Notes under the pieces: generated by a model
Told to the model about the DNA's origin: nothing
The model's input: the letters and a program-made list of their open reading frames with translations, nothing else
Database searches by the model: none
Assembly: GCF_000003815.2 (NCBI RefSeq)
Contig: NW_023365714.1
Coordinates: forward strand, 775,645-804,902
Origin: Branchiostoma floridae
Lineage: Eukaryota > Chordata > Leptocardii > Amphioxiformes > Branchiostomatidae
Reading direction: 5' to 3'
DNA length: 29,258 bases
Position numbers and translations under genes: made by a program
Part shown: positions 10,051 to 20,200 of the stretch, piece by piece
Layout of the letters: every line of letters starts with the position of its first letter
Numbering within the stretch: the stretch's first letter is position 1

Positions 10051-10561
10051 GAGACTATTGGATAACAGTTACTGTAAAGGTTATAGATAGGTCAAACATG
10101 AATGTAAATATTGGTTAGTTAATATTTATTATTATTATGAAAAATATTCAGTCATATTGTTTGTTTATGATAGCTTTGCTGGCACAAGTAAATAATGCAA
10201 TGAATACAATGAAAGCCAAGTACGCCAGCAATTTAAACCAATACATAAATGAAGTATATTGGAGAATAAGGCTTTGGTAAACAACTGAGTAAACAGGAGG
10301 AAGGTGGCGATGAAACATTAACAGGAGAGAAAATTTTGGTTGTCATTTCCTAATGACTTACAAGTCTGATGAAACTATTCATAGATGTACAAATGTATGT
10401 AACAGTTACTTTGGAAATAATGAAGAAGAAAAAAGTTTCTTCTCAAAAGACAATTTTGAATGCTTTGGTGTCCTTACAATCTTGGAAATTGATGTTCTAA
10501 ATGTAAAGTGAACAGTGTTGATGATAATTTTTGTTGTAAGGAAAATCTAATTTAATTTTTG

Positions 10562-10567
10562 AATAAA
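10562..10567 (+). terminator. Probable NKIRAS poly(A) signal
   Basis: AATAAA lies 512 bp after the stop codon, at the end of an AT-rich 3' UTR. It is the first canonical plus-strand hexamer seen after the gene. Confidence 0.6.
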
Positions 10568-10569
10568 TT

Positions 10570-11033
10570 TGTATCAAATGAAGTGTATTGTACATTCATA
10601 TCAAGCAGACTGGCTGTATATAAGATATTCAGTTGATTAGGTATACATCACAGCAATGACCTTTGTGATAATTGCCATGGTAGTACCTCTTTTGCAAACT
10701 GATTAACTGTTTGATAAATGCCGATGATATTTGCACAACTGTCTTGTGACTAGATCAGAGTTCAGTGTACAAATACCCCTGTAGACCTGATGATGCCCGG
10801 GCTGGAAATTTCCGCATACCTGCACAGGTGTGGATAACAGTCAACATCACTTGAACCAGATAAGTTTTACTTTCACCACTCTGCTGGAAAAAAAATTTTT
10901 TAAAGAAATACCAATCAAATCCGGCAGTTTGTGTATCGGTTACCATAATATTCATTTTGCATCCCACATTCTCACAGCTGATAATGATTAGTACAGGAAA
11001 CTGGATTCACACAGACTTTTTTGAGTCAACTTA
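10570..11033. other. Intergenic stretch, nothing recognised
   Basis: No coding similarity, RNA gene or strong repeat was seen between the NKIRAS poly(A) signal and the next TIR element. Confidence 0.4.
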
Positions 11034-11412
11034 GGCCCAATCTAGACACAGTTTTTACCAATATCTGTGGACATGTCGGGAGGGATCTGGAATGTAGGGG
11101 GCGGGACACCCGTGGCGCTTGCAGTCATAAACACATTGCGTGATTTTCAAAATGGCTCTATATGCTGGTTATATGCTAATAAGCCCTCCCGAAGTCGGAA
11201 CGCATCTACACGCGCGCGTAAACTGTCAGGGACCCCTGCTAAGCTATCGGGACCCCTGCTAAGCTATTGGGCGAATGCTCGGGACCTTTCGGGAGAAATT
11301 TTACCGACATCTTGACAGCGATATCGGCAGTTCCATCTAGACGCTAAAAAAAGCTGTCGGCGACAAGCTATCGGCGTGCAGATACCGGGAAAAACTGTGT
11401 CTAGATCGTGCC
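11034..11412. mobile_element. TIR element of about 380 bp, non-autonomous
   Basis: ATCTAGACACAGTTTTT at 11040-11056 is mirrored exactly at 11390-11406. The similarity continues inward (CC then TATCTG) and outward (GGC), giving imperfect TIRs of 30 bp or more. The interior contains two 20-bp direct repeats, 11229-11248 and 11249-11268 (GGGACCCCTGCTAAGCTAT plus C or T). There is no coding capacity. The target duplication could not be settled; a TA or TTA-like flank is possible. Superfamily not assigned. Confidence 0.7.
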
Positions 11413-12421
11413 GTAGAGTCCACTCAGCAAGTTGGAGTTGACTCCAACAACATGTGTAGACCCAGCCAAACTGCAAGTAGATAGACACCCAAAACTCCCC
11501 TCCAAGTATAACCTGGATATGCAGTTGGTATTTGGAGCCCTGCATGTACATGTATAATCAGGATGAAACCATTTTGCTGTTTGATTTTCCCAAACTACAA
11601 CATGTAGGTTTTGCTACTAGAGCAGACTTTACTAGCAGCTCTGAATTGTGAACTGTTACTAAGCTTTTGATTTGATTAGTATTGTAAAATCAATTTAGAC
11701 ACCTTGACTAGTAAGTAGTTAAAAGTAAACAGTAAACAATATGCTGACACATCGCTCCCCCCTCTCAGAAACTGTTTGGCACCATTTGGTAAGCCAGGGA
11801 AAGTTTAAGTATTTTTAGCCCAGAAATTTTTCTTACATCACCTTGTATTAACTTAAGGCTCCTCCAGTTAAACTGATTTGGACACGCAGGACTCGCTTTC
11901 GTGTTCAACACTGGCAAGATCTCAACTGTGCTGCTGGTAAGTTTGATTTACTGACTAAACATAGTTAATGTTGAGACTGACTTAAATTGTTAAAGGTGAA
12001 CAATGTACCTTACATTGAACTTTGTATTTTGAGCAATGAAACCATATGGTACCGGTATGTGTCGTAATTGTTGCATCATCCATTTGGGACTTGGATTTAG
12101 ACTTATGTTTCTGTTAAACATTTGCAACCACTTCCTCTTCATTTCATGCCTTAATTGATAGATAAAGGTATTGGTACCTTCATGTCGTGCAGATTGAATG
12201 GAAGTCATGTAATGGTACTTCATTCCTTTATTGATTCACAACATAACAGACATAACGGCACATAATGGTAGCCTGAATGGCGTTAGAATGTACAACAAAC
12301 ATGTAGCCTGCTCCGTCCGCATATGTACATAAGAGCAATATAAAATTACACAAAATAGTATGCAACCCTAACAATTGAGTACCATTATTACCACCATCAT
12401 TACAAGCTAAGTGTCTATAGT
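11413..12421. other. Intergenic stretch; left part may be the 3' UTR of the retroelement
   Basis: No gene recognised. A minus-strand AATAAA at 12227-12232 lies about 190 bp beyond the retroelement stop codon and could mark the 3' end of that insertion. Confidence 0.35.
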
Positions 12422-13650
12422 CTAATTGTACAGCTTGATGGCTGTGTGCAGGAAAGAGTTCTGGAGTCTTTTAGTTCTAGCTGGGGGGATGGAGACAGTG
12501 TTTTTGTTTCTCAGTGATTGTCCTGTAGCAGTTGATCTGGAAGCTGGGACCAGGTCATGTAGGGGATGCTCAGCATCCAACATTTGTCTGAATAGTTTGA
12601 CAGCTGCATCCTCGCGTCGCGACTGGAGGTTGGGCAGGTCGGGCACATCGCGCCTGCCCGCTCGGCTGATGATCCGTAGAGCCCGCTGTTGGACTCTCTG
12701 CATTNNNNNNNNNNNNNNNNNNNNNNNNNNNNNNNNNNNNNNNNNNNNNNNNNNNNNNNNNNNNNNNNNNNNNNNNNNNNNNNNNNNNNNNNNNNNNNNN
12801 NNNNNNNNNNNNNNNNNNNNNNNNNNNNNNNNNNNNNNNNNNNNNNNNNNNNNNNNNNNNNNNNNNNNNNNNNNNNNNNNNNNNNNNNNNNNNNNNTTGT
12901 CCAAGATGAAGCCCAGACTTTTTGCGGACCGACCCACGGAACGCACAAACCCCCAGGGTTAACCTTGGTGGCTGGGAACAGATCTGCAGACAGAGATTTG
13001 TAGCAGTTGGCTTTTCTTCCCGTTTATGTTGTTGGTGTCAGCCAACAAGCCAACAAGATGTTTCTTCCTCAAGCGTTTTATCTACGATGGCTTGAGGTAG
13101 TGAAAGAGTTCTGGACATTCCGACATCGTCCGTGTAGCCCACATTCATAGTGTCGGGGTGTACTGTTGTCCTTGAGCTCATAAAGAGCAGGAAAAGGTAC
13201 GGGGACAGCACACCACCTTGTGGGACACCAGATGTCGGCTCCTTGCAGGTACTGGCCACGCCATTGACTACTACCCTCTGACGCCGACCGCTGAGGTAGC
13301 TGTGGATCCAAGACACCATGCGTGGACTATCCTGGATATCGATCACACGCTGTAGTAGTATGGCATGATCGACTCGATCGAAGGCTTTAGACATATCAGC
13401 AAACAAAGCTCTGACCAGAGTTGGCTTCTTAGAATCCTACGCAGTTAGCCAAGTTTGTACCATACGCACAAGAGCGATCGTAGTTGAAGAGCCCCTCATG
13501 TACGCGTACTGATCTTTAATGACGGCGCGTAAGGAAGGAAGAAGTCTCTTCAGAATGTATCGCTCCATCATCTTAGCCAGCACAGACAGTAGAGAGATGG
13601 GCCTCATGTCGCAGACATCAGTCGCCCCCGCGGATTTCAGGACTCTTACT
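12422..13650 (-). pseudogene. Broken non-LTR retrotransposon ORF2 (reverse transcriptase)
   Basis: On the minus strand from about 13650 downwards one reads, in order, the RT blocks DMRPISLLSVLAKMMER, DQYAYMRGSSTTIAL, FADMSKAFDRVDH, SGVPQGGVLSP and a catalytic box variant YTDD. After frame changes come SAKSLGFILD, the gap, and a typical C-terminal segment (QRVQQRALRII, then LQSRREDAAVKLFRQM) ending at 12422. An in-frame TAG lies between the second and third blocks (about 13438-13440), and there are frameshifts after the YTDD box. The N-terminal part, including any endonuclease, is absent: a 5'-truncated, dead copy. The motif set fits the CR1/L2/jockey-like group; the exact clade is not settled. 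The 192-N gap lies inside it, just before the C-terminal part. Confidence 0.85.
12705..12896. other. Assembly gap (192 N)
   Basis: Run of N inside the retrotransposon remnant. Confidence 1.
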
Positions 13651-14297
13651 TACCTCAGTCTGTGAAAATATAGGTATTATTTCAGGTGTATCTATATTTC
13701 AATTCTGTATATTTGTGGTCAGCATACTTAAAGAAGGTCTAGATAGATTGTGGTGTTTGATATGTGGATATTATGTATCTTGTGACAAGGATGATTTGGG
13801 GCCTCATGATGGCCTTCTTTGGTACTGCAGCAGAACTTGCTTGTGTATCTGTTGTCATAGACATGCTGTGATCTTGCTTTGTTTAGTGGCAGGTAGCTTT
13901 TTATGTTGTGGTGTAGGTTTTGCCCCCTAGAAGGTTGCTCAGCAAATTCAGGGACGTTTCTGTTAAAACCTTTCAAGGAAAATGTTAATGGAATATAAGA
14001 ATGTCGGATTTTCATGTTTGTTTATTGGGGAGGAGGCTTGAATTAGACATGAATGTGTCTATTCAACTTTTTCAAGGAATCTTTCACATTCATATTTAAC
14101 TAATAATGTCACAGTGATAAGTTTTACTTTTGTCATGGTCAGTCGTGCTGTAGAAACTTAAACTTAAGATCCAGTCATGTACATTGCGCAATTTTGACCA
14201 TATTCTCATAGGTTCAGTTTTCCCTAACATTGTTGTTGATGATAATGACCGTAACCATGGCGACAACTAAATAAGAGAAAGGCAAGCTAAGTAAGCT
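13651..14297. other. Intergenic stretch, nothing recognised
   Basis: Only short unsupported frames were seen between the retrotransposon remnant and the 56-bp minisatellite. Confidence 0.4.
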
Positions 14298-15101
14298 GAA
14301 GGGCGGTTATACTGGCTATATAGATACAGATACAGAAGCTGGTGTGTAACACAGAAGGGCGGTTATACCGGCTATATAGATACAGATACAGGAGCTGGTG
14401 TGTTACGCCGAAGGGCGGTTATACCGGCTATATAGATACAGATACAGAAGCTGGTGTGTAACACAGAAGGGCGGTTATACCGGCTATATAGATACAGATA
14501 CAGAAGCTGGTGTGTTATGCCGAAGGGCGGTTATACCGGCTATATAGATACAGATACAGAAGCTGGTGTGTTACACCGAAGGGCGGTTATACCGGCTATA
14601 TAGGTACAGATACAGAAGCTGGTGTGTTACACAGAAGGGTGGTTATACTGGCTATATAGATACAGATACAGAAGCTGGTGTGTTACACAGAAGGGCGGTT
14701 ATACTGGCTATATAGATACAGATACAGAAGCTGGTGTGTTATGCCGAAGGGCGGTTATACCGGCTATATAGATACAGATACAGAAGCTGGTGTGTTACAC
14801 CGAAGGGCGGTTATACCGGCTATATAGATACAGATACAGAAGCTGGTTATACCGGCTATATAGACACAGACACAGAAGCTGGTGTGTTACGCCGAAGGGT
14901 GGTTATACTGGCTATATAGATACAGATACAGAAGCTGGTGTGTTATGCCGAAGGGCGGTTATACCGGCTATATAGATACAGATACAGGAGCTGGTGTGTT
15001 ACGCCGAAGGGCGGTTATACTGGCTATATAGATACAGATACAGAAGCTGGTGTGTTACGCCGAAGGGCGGTTACACTGGCTATATAGATACAGATACAGA
15101 G
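14298..15101. repeat. 56-bp minisatellite, 14 units
   Basis: Units begin GAAGGGCGGTTATA and contain GGCTATATAGATACAGATAC and GAAGCTGGTGTGTTA. Starts lie at 14298, 14354, 14410, 14466, 14522, 14578, 14634, 14690, 14746, 14802, 14894, 14950, 15006 and 15062. The unit at 14802 is 92 bp long because 36 bp are duplicated inside it, and the last unit is cut after about 40 bp. Units end in ACACA, CGCC, TGCC or CACC; the TGCC then CACC pair recurs four units apart (units 4-5 and 8-9). Because 56 is not a multiple of three, the frames rotate and one carries a stop, so protein coding is unlikely. Confidence 0.95.
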
Positions 15102-15695
15102 TTGTGTATTTTGTTGGGGGGAGGGGGCGTAGGTTATGCTTTTTTTTCTGATGACATTTTTCATGATAGCATATTATCAGAAAAAAGGACATTATAAGTC
15201 AAGATCGCGGGCCATATCATAGATGTGTAAATTACACCATGATAATGCAAGCCAAGCACTATCAAGGTGGCAAATATGACCTTATAATTAATCGATTTTT
15301 TTATCCGTACATTGTTGCCAATGGTGTTGTAGGAATGCAGACTTGAAAGGGATTGTTTAGTTAGCACAAACATGACAGTAAAGTAGAGAAACTACTGTAC
15401 ACTATCAGCAACAAGGGTAAAACACTACCAATTTGACCGCATCCAAGTGAAACCAACAAGTACATCAACAACAAGTTACATGTAGTGGGTATGAAATAAG
15501 CAAAACTCACCGCTCAGAGTGAAGAATGTTAATGCCTACAGAGTAGCTAAAACATTTCTTCAGTAGGCATCAGCACACTGCTATGCGTGTGTGTGTGTGA
15601 CTGTTTCAAAAAGTTGTATCAAGTTGGGAAATGCCAGTCATTGCAAATGTCAATGATGTCACATCATCCTTCGTTGTTTGTCATTTTCAATTATT
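15102..15695. other. Intergenic stretch with a G-rich run and a small hairpin
   Basis: A G-rich run lies near 15113-15128. TTTTTTCTGAT (15142-15152) pairs with ATCAGAAAAAA (15176-15186). No gene recognised. Confidence 0.4.
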
Positions 15696-16248
15696 TCAAA
15701 CCTGTATTAGAGTCTAGCGGCCACCCTTGCATAGCCACCTGGCCATTGCGGTCACTTTTTGTCGGTCCCTTAGATTTTTCCTATTGACCTAAGAATTAAG
15801 AAGTCTATAGCGGCCACCTGTCCAACGCGGCCACGGCCACAGGATTTCCGGTTCCGTAGATACAGAAACACTGCCTGCTGCGACCATATACCAGTGGCCA
15901 TATTTCACCCTGCGCCAGGTTTAAAATCGTTGCTTGTGAATATTTGGAGTTCCAGACAGGTACATTATGGCAGTACGTTTGAGTACATGTCTTTGTCTGC
16001 AAATTTACCTACATAGGGCATGTGTTAAACTTTTTCGGAACATTTGACTTTGGCAGGGTCAGTTGAATTTTGAGACAATCAAGACAATGTTATTTGATGA
16101 GGAAGATTAGTGTGTAAAAGCATGATTGTGTATTGTGTAAATTATTGCTCGTGGTCAACGATCAGTCAGCATTTTTCTCTATAGTGGCCATCTGTCTATC
16201 CACATTTCTTCAGTTCCGGAGTGGCTGCTACAGACAGGTTTGACTGTA
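15696..16248. mobile_element. TIR element rich in GGCCAC motifs, non-autonomous
   Basis: TCAAACCTG at 15696-15704 is mirrored by CAGGTTTGA at 16235-16243. Next to each end are related blocks: TCTAGCGGCCACC on the left, and TAGTGGCCA and AGTGGCTGC on the right in opposite sense. GCGGCCAC-like words recur near 15717, 15752, 15809, 15825 and 15831. The right end continues CTGTA; the left end has drifted there. There is no transposase frame. Clustered subterminal motifs suggest transposase-binding sites. Superfamily not assigned. Confidence 0.6.
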
Positions 16249-16604
16249 CATTCATTTATTTGTAAACTCATTGGTGAACTCAACCTTCATGACCTTTCAC
16301 AGTTGTTGGCAAAATTTCTTGGTGGTGGTGGGGGGGGGGGGATGCTTGTGGGGGGCAGATGGAATTTGTTATTTTCAACATATCGCGGCAATGTTTTGCA
16401 GCGGAAAGGTCTTATGCCAGGCAGGGAGGTCTTATGTGGGAGGGTGTGTGTGGTCGGGGATATCATGGTAGAGGTTATGCCAATGCTCGTGGAAGGCCAT
16501 TAAGGAAGCTATTGAGAAATATGTCCTGTAGAATTGTTGACAGTGTCCAATATGAGACTTTTATCATTATGCACTATAACGTAATATTAGTCAAATTTAC
16601 ACAG
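16249..16604. other. Region just upstream of the GTPase-kinase gene
   Basis: This contains a homopolymeric G run (about 16330-16341). It is probably an intron or promoter of the downstream gene. A frame starting at 16359 runs into the first visible exon without a stop, but its sequence upstream of the acceptor at 16604 does not look like protein. Confidence 0.35.
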
Positions 16605-17225
16605 GTCAGCAACAATACTCCAAAGGTACGTGTACATCTAACAATGGCAGAGGGAGCAGACCTGGACCTCCCCACAGAGGAGGAGATAGACCAGATGAAG
16701 TTGGGCAAGTTAACTCGGCTTCTCCATAAGCTTGGCATGACGGAGGAGGAAACTGATGATATGGACAAAGAGGAGGCGAGGGAAGAACTGAAGAAGAGGA
16801 TCAGGCATCCAGAGACACAGTCAACAGCAGCAGCAAGGAAACCCGCTGAACAGGTGAGAAAAATTAACAACCAAATTATATAAACCTTTGGTGCCAACCA
16901 GCTTTATATGAACATGTATCGCTAAGTTTGGTCAATGGTTTCTCAAGTGTATAATGTATCAAAATGCTTTCTTACACAGGTCAGCAACAAACAACAAAAG
17001 TCTGGGCCACTACATGCAGATGTAGACATGGCAGAGGTAGCAGACCTCCCCACAGAGGAGGAAGTAGACAAGATGGGGATTCTTCAACTATATCTGCCTC
17101 TCCGAAATGTTGGTTTGACCGATGCAGAGGTTGGTAAGTTGAGTGAGAATGATGCAAAAGCTGAACTGAAGAGGAGGATCAGGGACATACAGGCAACAGC
17201 TGCAGAACGAAGAAGAGCTGGACAG
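16605..17225 (+). repeat. Tandemly duplicated first two visible exons of the GTPase-kinase gene
   Basis: Exon 16605-16853 (83 codons) and exon 16980-17225 (82 codons) both follow an ACACAG acceptor, both begin GTCAGCAACAA, and both encode MAE, then LPTEEE, then a helical segment with ELKKRI or ELKRRI and an Ala/Arg-rich end reaching Gln before a GTGAG donor. Both are phase 0-0, so duplication keeps the frame. Divergence is substantial in the middle, so the event is not recent. Confidence 0.85.
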
Positions 17226-20200
17226 GTGAGAAAATCAAACCAAAAAACTTCTGTTACTAAATTAACAATTGAAGTCCTATTTCTTAATAGATCATTCAAG
17301 AATAATCTTTTTTTTTTAAGAGAACCTGCTTGGTATATTTTATACGTCAATATCTAAAAGGGCAAAAAGTCTTGCACCTGAGGTCAGGTATTCTCTGATC
17401 TTCATGGCCTTGGCAAAGTCCGGGTCATGATTACTCTCCAAGCAGAGGTTGGTAGGGAAAATCATATACTTATATGCCGTATTTTTCAACAAGCCAAATA
17501 CGGCATATAAGGAAAAGGCACATTGTTGTCACACTTGAACTAGTCAAGGATGCTCATTGAAGCTGTTAAATCTCAAGCTGAAGAAAGTTAGAATGAAAGA
17601 TAAAAGGTTTGGAATCAAACCCCCCCACTGTATTTTTCTCCTTATAGGCTGCAGACAACATGACAGAAGTCCTGGAAAAGAACAACTTGAAACAAAAACG
17701 CCTAAAAGATCTATGCCATAGCATTGCTGCCTATCTTCCCAATTTGGATGACGCTATAAAGGATCAACTGAAGACACGATTTGATCATGAGGCTGGAGAC
17801 ATCCTAAAAGAAGTGCAAAGTCACTTAGACAAGGAAGAATGTTTTCTTCTTGTAGCAGGTGTGTTTGAGTATCAGTTACATCCCTGTAGACTTAAGGATG
17901 ACATACATGTACAATGTATTGGGCTGTTTTATTCATGGTCTGCTCGTCATTACTGAAGATGTACAAAGAAGTGATGTTTATTTGAATGCTGTGGAATCTC
18001 TTATTGTTCACATCCAGGAGAAACATCCTCAGGAAAAAGCACCTTCCTGAACCTGCTTCTGGGAGATAAAGTCTTACCCGTCGCATTTGAAAGTTCCACT
18101 TCTGCCATCTGTGAGGTGAAGTATGGTATGACCAAGCAAGCCGTGGTGCATCTGAGGGAGCCCAATGATCAAGGGCAGAAGCAAATAACCATCCCACTGG
18201 ATGGAACAGAGGAGCATCAAGCGGAGCTGAGAAGCTACATGCATCTGAAGGGTGCCTACAGAGACCAACTTCCTCCAGCCAAGAAGGTTGAGATCTTTTG
18301 GCCTCTTCCTCTTCTTGAAGTAAGTCTCACTTTGCTGAAGGAAAATTTTTGATTTTATTATTCTCGTTACAATCAAAATATTGCCAGTTAAAAGAGATTA
18401 TCTGAGTCGTGCACAGTTACAAGCCATGTAAATACTTGTAAATGTACAAGCTTTGAAGCTACCTGTTGTTGTTTCCACAATATTATTTTGTAGATAAGCA
18501 TCATAGCAGTCCCTACTGTATATGTAAGTAGTTTTAAAATATTTTTGCGTCAAGTATTGAGCCTTAATTATTAAAACTTGATACAGCTTTTGTGTAAAGA
18601 CATTTATGACATATTTTATATTCAGGGAGGAATAGTGATAGTGGACAGTCCAGGAGTTGGAGAGAGTGACATGATGGACAAAGTTGTAGCTGACTACATC
18701 CCCAATGCCTTTGCGTTCCTGTACATCATCAACAGTGCTAATGCTGGAGGAGTCCAACATGACAGGGTGAGGCCTTGCAAAACGTCTTGAAAGTAACTTA
18801 AATGTAGATCTTTTAAAACAATCTTTTGTAGAGCCTTGGATGAAATCCTTACAGGATCTTCCATAACTGTTCAAATAAGGAATAACTTACACCACTCAGA
18901 TCTAAAGTCCAAATATACTTGCCTGGCTTTGAGATCCATTTGTAGGAATTATTTACTGCATAAGTTAGACCAGTGTATGCTTTCCATCCAGTCTGACCAT
19001 AAACCACTTGTTACAAGTCTTGACTGTCTTGAATTTAGTATTATAGTGATCTTACAAGCAGATGATACATGTCATAAATGTGACAATGGTAAAGTCCTTT
19101 TATTCCATGTGCAGTTGGGAAAACTTCTCAAGCTGTATGCAGAAAAGGAGAATGTCTTCAACTCAGAATCAGCCATGTTTATCTGCAACAAGTGGGACCT
19201 GGTTGAAGCTGAAGCACCTGCAAAGGAGCAAGAGGAAATGAAAACAAACACATTCAGGAAGCTGTCACAGATGTGGCCTGACCTGAAGGAGTCGCAGGTG
19301 TTCTATGTGTCAACAAAAAAGGAAAGACAGATTCTCAAATTGAATCTCACCATGATGCTTACAGTGTGGCACTTAGCTTACCTTTATGTTGTAATTGGCT
19401 AATTGCCTTGAATGTAAAATTGTGCGTATGTGCGTGCAAAATTCATGTTGCAGGAAAATTGTGTGTAGCAACAAAGAAAACAAGCAATTTCTACTCCTTC
19501 CAGAAAACAATGACATTTGTGTGAGTGGCTGCACACAGTAAAACTGTCAAAAATGTATTTTAACACAGTGGCTTTGTTTTAATTCACCACTTCTGGTTTG
19601 AAAAAAATGAAGGCCTGCTCATGATGCTGTACAACATTACCAAAGTTAGAGTCTGTGCATACTCGTAAGTCTATCTTCTATCAGCTAACTGCCTCTTTTA
19701 GGGCATCCATTACCTTTAACCCAACAAGACTGTTGTGATGAGGACTATTACTATTTGTGCTTCATATCATTGCTGCAGGCTGTAGGTCCAGGAGGGATTC
19801 TCTCTGCAGACTTCACCAAAGTGCTGGATGGTCTGGACTGGCTGCTGCCCAAAAGTCTGGACATCAAACTGGAAACTCAGCGCAGGTGTGATGAGTTATA
19901 TACAATGTAGATTATATATCAAACAATGCATAATATCATTCTAAAATGTATAGATTGACAAAGTTTACATTTAAAAAGTATTTTCATTAAAGTTTAAACC
20001 TGTTCACAAGTCTAACACCAAGTCTAATGTTTGTGACTGGATGACTTTAGCTTGTCATAAATATTTCAGGTTGCTGACTAGACTTTTGAGTGCAGCTCTG
20101 GCCGAGATTGATGTGCCGCTAAACATTGCCAGACAAAACTTGGACAAGGAGGCTAAATGGAAAAGGTATCAAAAGGCAAAGAAGCAGTTCCAATCATTTG

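Noticed and set aside
12426-13003. Plus-strand frames across the second gap
   Set aside because: They are the complement of the retrotransposon remnant.
14734-15197. Small repetitive proteins (GYIDTDTEAG-like) in the 56-bp array
   Set aside because: The unit is not a multiple of three, frames rotate and one contains a stop; no start context or splice support.
18836-19114. Open frame extending upstream of the NKWD exon
   Set aside because: It lies in an intron with a good acceptor at 19114. The upstream exon ends at a good donor (18766), after which its frame soon meets a stop.
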